Below are positions 34,144 to 47,654 of a DNA stretch of 64,000 nt, in pieces. Where the stretch lies: positions 89,501 to 153,500 of the forward strand of contig QVRM01005222.1 of assembly GCA_003439945.1 (NCBI GenBank). The letters are read 5' to 3'. A program made the translations under genes and the position numbers. The notes beneath the pieces are model-generated. The model had not been told where the DNA came from. It saw only the letters and a program-made list of their open reading frames with translations, and made no database searches. The DNA is from Dermanyssus gallinae. Taxonomy: Eukaryota; Arthropoda; Arachnida; Mesostigmata; Dermanyssidae. The first letter of the stretch is position 1, and every line of letters starts with the position of its first letter.

Positions 34144-36325
34144 AAGTTTGTACCTTTCTCTGAGTTGTTGGACTACAAATGCAGTTCAATTTGTGGTTAG
34201 ACGAGCACTACTTGACGATAGCGACTTTATCAAGCGGTCACAAGGACAATGATACAATTACGCAAGTCAATTAATTGGGTAAAGCATAGTAAAAACATGG
34301 GACAAGGAGTGGGTTTCGACAGACAAATATCACAGTTTGGGCATAGAAATATGTACTTCTGCAAACTACAGGTTAAGTCGGCAGTTCTAAGTATATACAG
34401 TAACCTATATTGAAGCGTACATTTGACACAAAACAGAGGGTCATATGCTGTGTGTTCTTGAGCGCCTATCAATGTAGCAGAAAGCATCTTTCATGTGACG
34501 CTTTGCAGAAAGTGAGCGTTTCGTATTAGAAATACGATCTGCATAAAAATTGCTGCACTGTTGCATGCCAACACTTGTGTATAAACAAATTCACATGAAT
34601 TTGTCGTATATGACGCACAGTATGTATATTTATATGTACATACATATAATGCGTGGATTGGCGTTCGCGGTCACGTTTCGGAGTTTAAGAGGCAATATGA
34701 AAACTCTTAAACTAAGAAAGAAATACATACGGTGCGCACGACAAAAAGTAGACAAAGTAGAGACAGACAGCCAGCAAAAACAACAGAATATTCCAAGATA
34801 GGTTTCAGTTTGGCAACACACTTGACGATTGCTTTTACATTATTAAAGCTGTCGAGGAAGAATGTCAGTACGTTGTTTACTGTACTTTTCAGGCCCAGCC
34901 GGGTGGTACAGCCAGTGTACTGATTGAAACTGCTTACTCGGTCATGCTTCTCTCATCGCTATCCAAGCATCGGGACACGTCCGGAACAGGTGACTTATAA
35001 CGCACGCGATACTAGACGACCCTGTTAATGGCTGCTCAGCGCTCGATCAACTCGCTAACGTGGTTGCAACCTTGAATCGTGGCGGCCAGTTTCTTACATC
35101 GACCGTCATCTTCTGCTGCGATGAATCACAGAAGGAAAAGCTCGTTTGAAAAAACCGCCACTTGTATTGCAACACACATGTCGTAATTCTATGCCGCCTC
35201 GTAATGCCATTCCATACTACACGTACGTGTAACAAGTATCACGTGGTCAAACAGGGAAGACTATCGTTCGTCGCTGCTTCCGTCCTAAACGGTTAGCCAA
35301 ATGGCCAATGAAATACACTAGACTCTATCGAGACTTTGACCTGTCGTCATACATACACGAGGGCGCGAATAAACGCTTTCTAAGCAAAACGTACTCAATA
35401 GCCTATTTGATATCTTGATATGTGACAACCAACCATTCGCACCGGATGCTATCCAGACCGTCAGGCACCGCAAAACCGTAGTGAGCCACGTTGGTAAAAA
35501 TCACCTCTAGAGAGCACAAACATGTGCTAGTCCACGAGTTAATAATGATCACTATTTCGCTCTCAACCTAGAGTATGCAAGATCCCTAGCGGGAGGAAAC
35601 TGATAACATGTCATCTAAGAAGAACAGATTACATTGTGTGAATGTGTGCTAACTTTATTATTAACAAACTGTATGTGTTATACGAAAAAAGATGTCGAAA
35701 CCGCTGGGCAGTTTCAACGTTGTGTTGCGGTACGGGGATCTACGGTTGTAAGCAAATAGAGGCAAGCTGTCAGCTTGGACAAGACACAGGCCTGTGGCCT
35801 GCCTTGTGAGCAGGTATCACGCGACATACGCTGATTTAGCGCTCCTATCGCTACTGCTGGCCATAGAGCCGTCAACATGTTGTATCGAATTTGTTGGTTT
35901 ATTTCATCGCTCAAAGTCGATTCTTTTTTATAAAATTCAAGTAGGTAAATATATATATATATATATATATATTTAACCGAGCAAGATGGATTAGTGGCAA
36001 AGCCTTTGCCTTGCATTCGTATTACATGTTTGGCAATGCCACATGTTATTTTAGTACATCTAATCAACACGTTATTTTCTTGGATGGGCGCGTGCAGTGC
36101 GCTGCGACGATTGGATAATGTGTGAACGTGGATGGTGTAATAGAACGCAGGACTTAAACGCTATTGACACCAATGTTTTAACGGACGGCCACGGATGGAC
36201 GAAAAAACTATACGTTTCTGAAAATATTATTTCAACGCAAGCGCGTGAAGATGTAGCGGCACACGGCGGTCAGTTGTGGACGGATAGGGCTAGCTGTAAC
36301 TCCCTGTATACAAAAAAATACTTCT
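34144..36325. other. No gene recognised
   Basis: A-T rich, short frames. (TA)n at about 35947-35972. Nothing supported. Confidence 0.35.
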
Positions 36326-36504
36326 TTTGGTCTAACTCTCAGCCAACATTTAACGTCCGCATTTTTGCATTTGCATTGTTTCGTAAGACGGACCCCGTAA
36401 ATAAAAATGTGCAACGGCGGGAACCGAACCCATGCACCTATGTGCCTCCTCCGGTCGCAAGGCGCACACAGGGGTAGCGAATGCACGACGCCACGGGACT
36501 CGAC
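36326..36504 (-). mobile_element. tRNA-derived SINE, family 1, copy c
   Basis: Minus orientation. The tail is at 36326-36345 and the head (gtcgagtcccgtggcgtcgt on minus) is at the 36504 end. The degenerate B box, read on minus, is gggttcggttcccgcc near 36419-36434. Confidence 0.75.
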
Positions 36505-36982
36505 TTCCTATTCACCAGGTGGATGCCTAACTAACTAACTATGTGTTTCTACCTCTGCCGCGTTATAGGCCGCTGTGTGGACAACTTATCATTGTCCATT
36601 GTTTTGAGAGATCTCGTCCTAGGCACTACTCCTACTTGGACTACGATGGGCGGACAGACGAAGTATTTCTTCTGCTATGGTTACAACCCATATTTAAACA
36701 GTTACTACTCAAAAATAGTTTGACCAACAGCTATGCAGTGGAAATTGTCCAGAGAGGAAAAAAACGCGGTACCAACACAACAGTGGTCTAAGTCAAGGCC
36801 ATCGTAGCAGTTAATGGGGGGACTTCGTGTTTCGCCATGATGATGAGGATGTGTAATGGAGAGGCTCCGGCTTATAACATCCATCTAATCACCACCACCC
36901 GTCTTAACTAAGTGCTGAACGCTTTTCTTCCGCCTATCTATTAGACGATCTTTTAAAACAAAAACATGCGCCGCCGCCCCAA

Positions 36983-36983
36983 A

Positions 36984-37020
<37 letters not shown>
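36983..37020. repeat. (ATT)n microsatellite
   Basis: About 37 bp of ATT. Confidence 0.95.
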
Positions 37021-37021
<1 letters not shown>

Positions 37022-37289
37022 ACGTATATTCCCACATAAGCAAAAGATAGAAAACCCTCTCTAAACATGCTATCTACAATATCGGGCACAAGGAGCGCTT
37101 AAAGAACATCTTTCTCGTCTTATCATTTGCATTGCGAGCACGTGATGGCCGTTAACGATTGATCTTGTGCCAATTCGAGAATTGCTATTTGTGCCCGCGT
37201 AAGCACGTAATTATTAGCAAGCAACATTTCTGATACACGTACAATGAAAATAGTATTGCCGTCAACATCGATAACGCTACCACTTCCAA

Positions 37290-38020
37290 CACCTTCACAA
37301 CACTTACATAGCTATTCTACAGAAAGCGATTGATACGGTATCCCTATGGGCAGAGGAAAACCGCATGCAAATATCTTCTTCCAAATCTGCTGTTGACAAT
37401 ACTTTGCCAGATACTACTCAATATATGCTAAACAGCCTACCCATTCCTGAAGTCTCACGCTACAGGGACCTCGGGGTAATCTTCGACCGCCAAATGAAGT
37501 TTAGACCTCACATGGCTGAGGTTGTCAAGGCCGTGTCTCGAATGTGTAATCTCATATTGCGGTCTTTCATTATACAGGACCATAATGTGTACCTAAAGCT
37601 GTATCAAACCTTAGTGGTACCAAAGTGGACTGACTGCTGTCACGTATGGATGCCATTCTATAAACGAGATGCTGACTTTTTGCAGAGCGTGCAGGATAAG
37701 TTTGTGAAACGAGTTGCTCGTCGGTGTTGTCTACCGCGCGAGCGTATCACATTGCCTAGTGTTAGTGAATAGCAATCCCATGCCGATTACCGCATGTTTA
37801 AACAACTAGCGCGTCAGAAAGTTATTACTAGGTATTTTGTTCTGAGACCAAATCATCTCCGGAGCGGCGTTTCCATCCACCCCCACGAGATTGCTCGGGT
37901 GGACGTTGTGAACAACTCGTTTGCCTGGAGGATTGCACGTCGTTCACAGATTCAAAACGACTTTGCTGCTATTGTAATACCCCTTTTTCAATAAAGGTGA
38001 TATGACATGATGATGGCAGA
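37290..38020 (+). mobile_element. LINE ORF2 C-terminal relic (CR1/jockey-like)
   Basis: From about 37310 the plus strand reads ILQKAIDTVSLWAEENRMQI, then SSSKSA. RYRDLGVIFDRQMKFRPHM follows near 37453-37510. YLKLYQTLVVPKWTDCCHVW then leads to FLQSVQDKFVKRVARR. After a stop at 37770-37772 related frames resume (MFKQLARQKVITRYFV) to about 37990. The 3' end has aataaaggtga followed by tga-rich repeats, resembling a LINE tail. The catalytic palm is missing, so this is a 5'-truncated dead copy. Confidence 0.85.
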
Positions 38021-39930
38021 TAGACTCCACACCAGTACAGACACCCCGGTGGCTCTCCTGACTTTAACATGTTTCCAAATACAGATAGCAGCTTCAGATG
38101 GAATGGGGGGAGTGGACATATGAGGGAAGGTGAGAAGGAAGCTAAAGAAATCAAGGAAGTACCAGATGTATTGAACGTTTGCTATGATGACGTCAAGAAA
38201 TAATCAATTTTGTTTTTATATATATTCCCACCGAGAGGTAAAAGTGTACCGATTAAAATAATACCGATGTGTAATGCTGTGCAAACGGCATGCAACCAGT
38301 CAAGATTTTGCAGTGTTCTGCATTGGATGAATGTCATTAAACTTTTGTTGGAAGTAGATCGAAAGTTGGATCATATGATAAGGGAAAATATAAGGATATA
38401 TGTGCCTTTGCATAATAACCTGGCCTACCTTTGCGTTATATGACATGATATGATATGAAACACTGCCTCAACTCTAACGTAACGTGGTCCCCTCCACACC
38501 GCCGACGATCAACTAGTATTGAGACAACCTTCCAGTTGATGACAAGTTGCGGTAAGCCCTACCGTCGTCGCTAACGTAGCGTAGACGGTCAGACGGTCTG
38601 TAGTCTGATCTGGCTGACTGACTGGCATAAACCACACGCTGAACAAACTCCCTCCCTTCATGGCGTGGCATTTGTGTGCACTAATTTGTGTGCGTCGATT
38701 CCCACGACGAGACACGCCGGATATGGGTCGGACGTCACCCAGCCTGTTGTCACTTGTTGACTTACCTGCGTTTGGCAGAGAAGCGCTTTTTTTCCGCACG
38801 CAAATTTGTTCGTTCTCTCGTTTGCTCGTTTCGCACGCTGTTTGCTTGCGTTATCTCACTCGCTTGGAAGACTTCATCGGGAGACCTTAGACGTCACACA
38901 TAACAGTTTACCGGCATCAACAAACAATTGCCAGTTGATGCAGCCGGCAGTAATGCGGCCTTTTGCGTGAAGGCTTGCTACGAGACGATCACATCGAATC
39001 CGTTGCCCGCATGCGGTGGCGCGCGATATACCTGACGTAAAAGTCACGTGCGTACAGGGCACGTAGGCCAGGCCGCGTTGCGTTGCTGAAAGTTGTCTTC
39101 GTTGTCTCCGTCGTCGTCGTCGTCGTTTTTGAGATATCGATGTGGACGACGTTTTTCGGTGAGAAACCGTACAATTACAAAGCTGAACCTTGCTCGTTTT
39201 TCTGGCAAAAAAAGCGAGTTACTTGCAGCTTTTTTCTTACTTGCCAGCAGATCTAACAATCTGTGCGGTCAACATTTCAAACAAACACTGGGCGAGCAGC
39301 CCAGCGACTCTGCGTCTAGTCGTTCGGTAATAGCCGAAACGGTGCAGGTTCAAGTCCACAGCAAGACTCGAGCCTGCGTCCAAGTCTCTCTAGGCTCTAT
39401 CAAAAGTCTGAAGTCGCTGAAGGCCTAGCTTCACCTAGCTCGTATACAGGCGAAATCGTGTTTGAGACGCAAGGGACAGCTGCGACGCGACGCGACGCGA
39501 CACGACACGCCGTGTACGATGCTACTAAACTGAGCGGCAGAGATGATGAGAGACGACGTACACTGACGTTTGCTGCCGAACACCCGACCGTTGGTCAGTC
39601 GGTGCTCTACTGGCTGTTCCGAACTGTCGGTGCAATTTCTATCGCGGAGTATCGCGACGCCGCTAGATGTGTGTCTGCCTGTCTGTTTGCATCGTTTGCA
39701 TCTCGAAGTCCTGCAAGGTCTCTCTCCTGTCACTGCTGGCAGTAGCAGTAGCAGCAGCAATAGCAGCAGCAGCGGCGTCTGCAGTACCAACAGCACCAGC
39801 AAGACCAGGACCACCAGGGTTGCCTTGCCTACATGTACTTTGCATGCGCACTCCGATGCTACAGTTGCGGCGCGTGCGTACGCCATATCGCGTGCTTTCC
39901 TTACCTTATCATCGTTGTCAGTATGCATAT
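38021..39930. other. No gene recognised; GC-rich part
   Basis: The section 38.5-39.8 kb is more GC-rich and has many open frames on both strands, including poly-residue frames from CAG/GTC repeats (39735-39800, 39105-39127). No family motif or clear splice pattern was found. Confidence 0.3.
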
Positions 39931-39936
39931 TTGCTA

Positions 39937-39988
39937 TGTATATATATATATATATATACATATATACATATGTATATATATTTTTTTT

Positions 39989-40027
<39 letters not shown>

Positions 40028-40086
40028 CATATATATACATATGTATATATATATGTATAAAAAAAAAAAAATATATATATATATAT
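39937..40086. repeat. (TA)n compound tract, near-palindromic
   Basis: About 150 bp of TA with ATG/CAT interruptions. Poly-T (39981-39988) and poly-A (40059-40071) blocks sit symmetrically about a centre near 40020. The two halves are close to reverse complements. Confidence 0.85.
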
Positions 40087-40900
40087 GCTTACCCTTTCCT
40101 ACCTGCATCTCACGTTCTCTGTTGCGCTCTCTTTACTTCGCTGCAGTTTTATTTCATCAAATCAGTGTATCGTTATCTCTCGGCTGGGTGGGTTCCTCCT
40201 TCCGCTGGTGGTGATACCACTGCTGCTGCTCTGCTGCCACAGCAGTGCCGACAGCGCCCACTGCGTAGTCCTTGTTGTCACGGCGGTTGTTGTTGAGGGC
40301 GTTGTTGTTGTTGGTAATGTTGTTATTGTTGGTAATGTTGTTGTTTTTGTTGTTAATGTTGTTGAGTGTTTTGTTGTTGTTGAGGGTTTTGTCGCCATTG
40401 CCTTGCTGATCACTCGCTTGCTCACCTGTTGATGATCAGACATTCTGACGATGCGCAGTTTTTTGGTTGGGCCTGCGTAAGTCGTCGTCCGTAAGTCGTT
40501 ATGTCCAGGCTAGAACCACTCGAGCAGTCTCGACTTGTTGTACGCTCTCGTACGTCATTGCTGACGCGCGGGCCACCAGCAACGACAACACCACCAGCAG
40601 CATCACCAATAGCAGCAACAGCAATAGAGAGACCCCAAGAGAGACGACACCGGCTCTCTGTGGGCAGGCGGCATCTGGGCGGAATGTCTGTCTCAACACT
40701 GCTGTTGTCACCTAACAACAGTACTGTCATTTCTAGGCTAGCATTCGACCGCAGCTTGGCCGTCAATTAAGTGTCCGGCTGGCTGGAATGGGCGAAAGGC
40801 TGATCCCATCGACGTTGACTCTCTACCTGCGTTCCGAGTCGAATAGTTAACAATCTCATTGTAGCGCTGCTGCGTACTTCGCTTACAGGTAGCATACTTT
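40087..40900. other. Trinucleotide-rich, no gene recognised
   Basis: (GTT)n-like runs near 40285-40385 and (CAA/CAG)n-like runs near 40570-40625 give long low-complexity frames on both strands. Not treated as genes. Confidence 0.35.
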
Positions 40901-40905
40901 GCAAG

Positions 40906-40906
<1 letters not shown>

Positions 40907-40948
<42 letters not shown>
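40907..40948. repeat. (TA)n microsatellite
   Basis: About 42 bp of TA. Confidence 0.95.
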
Positions 40949-40949
<1 letters not shown>

Positions 40950-40953
<4 letters not shown>

Positions 40954-43900
40954 TGTCTAAATAAATAAATATATTTGTATTGTCTGCATCGGTACTCTGT
41001 GGGGAATCCCCTTACAGCTAATGGTCAGTCCAGAGAGGCCAGGAGGCCAGAACAGCAAGGGCGTTTCAACGTTGTCAATCAGGGGAAATATGTTGCAAGA
41101 AATATGTATCGTTACAAACATTTCCGCTTTCTCCCGAAATCCGCCGCGATAATTACGTGAAACAAATGTTTGTTGACACACTCACCCACGCTGTCACGTG
41201 TTTCCAATGCAAGTGGTCTAAATGTCCTCTAAATCGTTTCTCCAAGTAGAGTATGTAAGTCGTTTGATTGCTGCTCCCTTGTTTTGCGGCAAAGCGACCC
41301 CGATAACGTGGCGTGAGCAGCAATTGAAACCTACCAAGTCGTCACGATGTAGTCGCTTCTTCTTTAGACTAGAGAAAAGTCACACTTCATCAAGCCGTGT
41401 CACGTTTGAGGGAGTGAGGCGGGTGGGCTCTAGTTTTGTTGGGAAACCCGCTTTTCAAACCTTCTCGCCTAAGCGGAAACTCTGAAAATGACCCTAACTC
41501 TGCCCTATCTTTGGATATATTCTTGGTTGCGAATATGTACGCACTTTCTTCATCCGGAACAGGAAGTGACCGTACCACCCAAAGTCCATGACCTTGATAT
41601 CTAAATCGTGTGTATGCATATATAAATTCATATTGAGAGTGTTTTTCTATTGTTTTCTACGTGTCCATACAAGCATGCAGAAGAAAAACACCATTTGGTA
41701 AGACCACCAAACAAACGGAATTGTAAGAGTTCCGAAAAGATGCCAAAGAAGATACGGAGATTAATGAAAGGGTGGAAATTAATATATACGTCGTCCTTTA
41801 TTGCATTCCTTTATGTTGTAAATATTGGTGCTATTGCTTGTCTTAGTGATTCATACATTGCTTAATGTAAGTGCTTTCCGCTTAATGTCAAGATTAAATA
41901 ATACGTTCATAGCTAACTACGTGAAGTGCAACAGCAGTCATTGTATTGCCTGTGCTGGCTGCCGTTACAGCAATAGTAATAGGCTACAGCCTGCCTAAAG
42001 GTAATTTCATACATTTCGCATTGGAGGCTTAACTGTAACAATGAGCCGGACTTCCAAATGGTTTCGATGCCAGTGCAGGACGTCTTAGATCTGATGATGT
42101 AATCAAATCCAACGGGTTCTACTCTTGGAACTCGCGAGAGGTCCATGACCCAACAACTGTCGCAAGGACATTCAACAAGATTTGCTTTTCTTTTAAAGCC
42201 TCTAAATCGGTTCCTCACAAATTAAGCCACATCGACAACAAGGATGGGCTAAATGTACTTTGATTGCTTGCCTTACTTGTGAAAAAGCATGTTCTCTGGC
42301 CGGAGAACGCCAGTGACTCTTACAGTCAGGCCAAGATAAACAGAAACCAAACAGGTGTGCATCAAACCTCCAAAAACTACAAGCAAATTCACCCTTCAGT
42401 ATTTGCCAAATGTAAAGGACGTCACGTGCATTTGACAAACAAGTCTAGTTACGAAGTTTAGAAGCAAAAACCATAAAATGCTCCTGAATAAACATTTCTC
42501 GTTGAAATTTGTTTGTACAAGGTTTTGCAAAATGTTTGTCTTAGTGATACAATATGTAATCACAGAATTATATACGGCGTTCTAAATAGGTAACAATTAG
42601 ACATATAATGTTACCTACGGCTAGCTCAAATTTGTTATTACCAGACCTAATGAGCCGTGTTGCGTTACTCTCGTCCGTAATGAACGTCTTTGTAGATATA
42701 TATGAGCCAAATTCACACAACAACATAAGATCCTGTCATAAGTAAACTAAAAAAGTGAAGCTTGGTACATACTCGCCTTTCGAGGCCTGCTCAGGATGTT
42801 GCGTCAGCCGAGAGGCGAAAGCGCGTCACAACTGTAGGTTTTTTTGGCATGACATAAATATCGTAATCGTAGAAGGAAGCCTACAACATAGCCGGGCCTA
42901 TGTCGGGCTTAGAACAAAGAACGAGCCAGGTTGGTGCAGTATGCCAATGCAGCTACCCTGCTTGATTGGAAACGTTCGTTAACTGGAAAGGTCTCACGTG
43001 AGATAGAATATCTCAGGGTAAAACCAGGCATATCATGAATATTGATCACAGTGGAAGCTGCTTCTAGCGTAGGCTCTACGGTTCCTTCGTTCCTGATATC
43101 CGAAAGAATAGAGCTTAAGCCCCTGGTCTAGCACATATTCAGATTCCCCGTCGCCCACATCACTATATCTGCCAGGTTACCAAGGTAGAGAAAAAAACAC
43201 AGGATATTAGAGCAGGTCGTTAAAATGTGTTAAAAGCCCCAGGGGCGCCCGGCGAATAAAATGGCGCGAACATAACTCGGGAATTGCTGTGTGACGCACA
43301 TCTTCTTGCTTTCGAGACTGTTATTCCCGTCACTTCGTAGGTAAATGTTTTGTTTCAGTGTTCTATTTTAGGCATCAAGTCAAAATATCGCAATACGTAC
43401 ATCGGTAACTGGGCAATACGCAACGCTTTGCTACCTCATCAACGTGCAGAAGACGAGGCCGGCGATCGCTACAGTGTTTTTGTAATGCCGCCCGCAGATT
43501 AGTGTAACTTCGCCCTGATAATTGGCTGCAGCTGATAAGAGTTCTATTTAACCTAAGATTTCCAGACCAGCATTCGTTTTATGTTTACCTATGCATGTAA
43601 ACTTTACTTAGCCGCTAGTTTGTGCTCGCTGTGTGCATAGTATCAAAGAGTCAATTGTAGCGCTTGGGACGGCGTCGCTAGGTTATTATACGACGGCTAA
43701 TCCCGTCCGTAGTAATTCACTTTTTTGTCGAAGTACAAACATTAGGATGACAACATGAATCCAATAATTTATATCGGACAATATATAACAAAGTAGTTAA
43801 CCGAAGGACCAAACGGGCTTACGTAGGGCGAAGGCCAAGGGACCTTAGACACTACTCCATTTTTCAGCTACGAGTCGAATGATATAGCCCACGAGGCTGA

Positions 43901-46140
43901 CTCGGTTATGGTATTTGATTTAGCCCATGCATAGCTCTTAGGAGGACTCGTTCTAACGAGTTAGTATCGGATAACGGACAATGATTAACGTCACTGACAT
44001 TGACGGTATTCGCGGTGCAGTGAAGAAAAAGCCAAAGAGTTAAAAACAGAAAAACAAGATGAAGAAACAAGAGACACAGTTGAGAACTGGTGATGGCGCA
44101 GCTTGTAGCAGGGCCTCAGCGCACGAAAAGAAATGGCGCGGCGGTCCGATGCAGTTGAAGGGAGCGAAAGCACCTCTTCTGACGAGGAGTTCTGAAGATC
44201 AACGTCTGCTCGATAGATGCGTAGGTGCTTAGCGGACAGGGATATCAGGCTGGAAACTTTATACCGTTCGAATTGTTCAATTGAAAGAAATAGCAAAATA
44301 CTTATTAAAAAAAGTGCACTTGAACGTAAATATTGCCGCTAGCATAGCTCGGGAGGCCTGAATACAGAGTGTTTGAGAAGAGCAAAGTCGCAACCAACCT
44401 GTAAACTCAATACAATGCAAGATAATAGAGCGAGGTGGTATTTATGAGGTTTCAGTGACAACGCCCCTCAAATCGGCTCAATTTATTTCGTAGGGCGTTA
44501 CTTTTCAACACAAGATTTTAGGCTTAGGAGGGCTACGCATCGTCATTTTTCTCGTCAAACTTCTCGTTTACGGTATGATTTGCAAAATTGTTCCTGTAAA
44601 GCGCCCATTTCTCCAGTGGATTCATATCTCGTACTCACCTGTAAGTGTACGACATTTGATTTGAATTGCAATTTAGAGTAAATTCCAAGCACTATCCACG
44701 TCGAGAAGTAGCGTTCCCATTAATAATACTATTTCTGACAATAATTGTTGTCACTGTTAGACAAGAAATGTAGATATAGTATTAGCACCGCAACAAATCA
44801 ATCTAAAAAAGCGTATTCTAACTAGCCTAGCGTCGCCAACATTACCGCAACCAATACACATAATTGAGGCACGTCGGCCAATATCCTGCATGTAGTTCAA
44901 TTCTCTAACACATCCTCCTTTTATGACCCACTTAGGGATGTGTTTCATCCAACGTATTCCATTAGAACGACCCGTTTCTTTAAGCACACACACACGCACA
45001 CAGAAAGATCATTTCACAACACTAGGTTCTCGATAGCTCGATAACACTGATGAGAACTAATAACATTGTTCTTGGCCGAGGTTGAGACACCTCTCCGTTC
45101 CGTGGTGGAAATTCCTCCATCTTATCGCTCGATTGGCAGGTGTCGTGAGCTATGCAGGTTAAGTGCGGAGAACGGCGGTGTACTATAGAAGCCGAGTAAG
45201 TTAATGACCTTCCAAAGGAGAGTGACACAAGCCCAAGCGAGATCACACTAACACTGGGTTGTGGGGTATTTGTAAGCATTTGCCGTGGAAGAAAAGGTAT
45301 ATATACGCTTTTGTTCTAAATAAGACAGCATATGACGTAACGGTATCATCATTATCATAGTTTAGTGAAGATGATGCTCCAGCGCAGCCCAATTGTCGGA
45401 AGGCTCATTCTTGGGATTAGGTTTAGTTTTATTCTTGGGATTTGTAGTAACGTTATGCGGCATTTCTCTTGAAATGTAGGATCCGTTATGCAAGAGACAC
45501 TTGCAAAACTCGAACAAATTATTTATGCCACTCGTAACTAGTTTATGTAAAATAATTAAACCTCAGGACTATTTTCCGATAGTAGGTTGGAGGAGATAAC
45601 ATGTCATCAACTACAGAGGTATCTCCCCACAGAGCAGTTTAACGAGCTATGTATATGTGTCAATAACCAGCACAAAAAAGAAACACACGTCGATTCCTTC
45701 AAACAATATCGAAAATGGTTACATCAGCGACTTTTTCACGGAAACAGCAAACTAAGCCACGATGAAATACATTAAACTGCAATAGCAAAGGCAGTTGTTG
45801 CGTAAAATTCTTAGAGCCACAAGGTATTCGCTAAACCACTGAATCTAGCGCTTTAGGCTATTTATGTTATGCACTACAGTCTGATTTAACGATCATACAA
45901 GAGGGGCTTGCATCATGTGTGTTATTTTAAGGTTTAGTGGCATTCAGCAAGAAATTTTTTTTTTCAATAGAAGGAAGGGTGGTTTTCATGCGTTGACGGG
46001 TTCTAGGAGAAGGAGAAAAAAGGCAGAATAGCTTTTTTTCTTACTTTTATGAAGTACACCCACACTCCCAAACAAGAAATTTCCGCCCCTCCTCCCAATG
46101 GGAAAAAAATATTTTCTTGCTTTTAAGTGCATACGGTTAT
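40950..46140. other. No gene recognised (5.2 kb)
   Basis: Short frames only. Frames at 41913-42218 and 42202-42438 (minus) are Cys-containing but match no motif I know. No mobile-element signatures found. Confidence 0.35.
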
Positions 46141-46145
46141 GAAAG

Positions 46146-46150
<5 letters not shown>

Positions 46151-46190
<40 letters not shown>

Positions 46191-46191
46191 T
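46151..46191. repeat. (TA)n microsatellite
   Basis: About 40 bp of TA. Confidence 0.95.
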
Positions 46192-47159
46192 ACCTAATAT
46201 AAAATCAAGTAGTTACTAATGCTCTTTATTCTAGTTTAGACTTTTACAATCCTTTAATAATATTACAGAACGTATATATATATATACGCTGCCTTATCAA
46301 AACACATACGTCGGTGAATAGCTGGCTGGGTCGCTTGCCATCAGATTAAATGGGTTGTTTTGGTCTCAAAACTGTGTTAGCGTAATTCGATTTGTTTTGT
46401 ACCGGTTCTACAGCGGTAAACACGCTCGTTTTCAACGACATAGCATGCTGATTATCGAATAAGGCGAGGCGAACTCGGGCCAAAAAAACGAAAGCATCCC
46501 CAAACCGACTAGCATCGAGTCGCACCGAGTCAAACGTGACAATTGGCTTCATGGGGTGGCGGGGGGTGATGATGGCGAGGTTTCATGGAATGTGATGAGA
46601 GGAGGGCATCTTTGTGCGTTTTCTATACGGCCTAAGTTAGTTCGGGTTGTGCGCTAGCCACGTACGGATGAGCACCGATCTCTTTAATATTGCAATAACT
46701 TGTCAGAAATTCATAACGACGGGGTTGCGTTTTAGCTGCTGACGCTGTAACGCTAACGACGAGATGAGTTTTCTAGTTGGTTACACACATGTTGGTTCAT
46801 ATCGTACGTATTATATAGTGCACATTTGTTAACATAATAAGCAGGTGCGCACAGACTGGTATAGTCCTCATGGATTTGTCACGCGAACACACTGTTGATG
46901 TGCTTTGTGTATTTTGTTTTTTTATTCCATTAATAACTCTGGACCGGTAATTCAGTTTCCGTTTTTCCTGTTCAACCAATTTGCACTTGTACCACGTGCA
47001 AAAATATCTATTTCTGTTCTGTCGTGATGCCTTAGCGACACAAAACACAGAGGCAGGCGACAGTTACAAGTATGATCATATGATCAATAGTATTTTTTTC
47101 GTAAGGTGTGACAATTGTGCTGTGTGACAACGGGCGAATATTTGCCAGTCAGCGCCGTT

Positions 47160-47212
47160 CCTCAACAGTCAACATAGTGTCTACACACCTCAACAGTCAA
47201 CATAGTGTCTGG
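47160..47212. repeat. 28-bp direct repeat, two copies
   Basis: cctcaacagtcaacatagtg + tct occurs twice in tandem, separated by acaca. Confidence 0.85.
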
Positions 47213-47399
47213 GAAGTCGTTACATTTTATTCTTTAACAACTACTTCGTTTACACTGCTCTATTTTATTTAAGATAATTTCCCTTACGTGCATATTTTGT
47301 TGCGGTATCACAATTAACAGTTTTGAATTTATGCGGTCGAACATTGAATATGCAAGGGAGGGATATTATTCCAAAAGGAAGATATTTATAGATTTGGCG

Positions 47400-47540
47400 T
47401 ATTGATCAACGCCTGGAGCGTTTATGCAGGTGGTGCAAGCTAATATGCTTGGCCAGCGGAGGTGGGCGGGAAGCAGCCCTGGCAGCTGGCAAGAAGATAT
47501 TTGACTATATACCTAACAAAGGTGAATAATGAATGAATGA
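47400..47540 (+). mobile_element. LINE 3' end (first copy)
   Basis: Ends tatacctaacaaaggtgaa followed by (tgaa)n-like repeats. The same terminal word (ctatgtacctaacaaaggtg) occurs at 48026-48045 after a LINE-like coding fragment, so both are probably 3' ends of the same LINE family. Confidence 0.45.
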
Positions 47541-47566
47541 ACATGCGGCTTGCAATGTCGAAGAGA

Positions 47567-47567
<1 letters not shown>

Positions 47568-47601
<34 letters not shown>
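47568..47601. repeat. (TA)n microsatellite
   Basis: About 33 bp of TA, between the two LINE 3' ends. Confidence 0.95.
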
Positions 47602-47606
<5 letters not shown>

Positions 47607-47654
47607 TGTCCATGTTGTCTGTTATCACAATGTGTATATATATATACATACACT

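Noticed and set aside
39431..40296. Frames of over 200 codons on both strands
   Set aside because: They run through the TA palindrome (poly-Tyr-Ile) and CAG/GTT repeats. Open on both strands at once, so low complexity.
41913..42438. Adjacent Cys-rich minus frames as a possible gene
   Set aside because: No known domain, no consistent splice sites and no coding-like composition beyond one frame.
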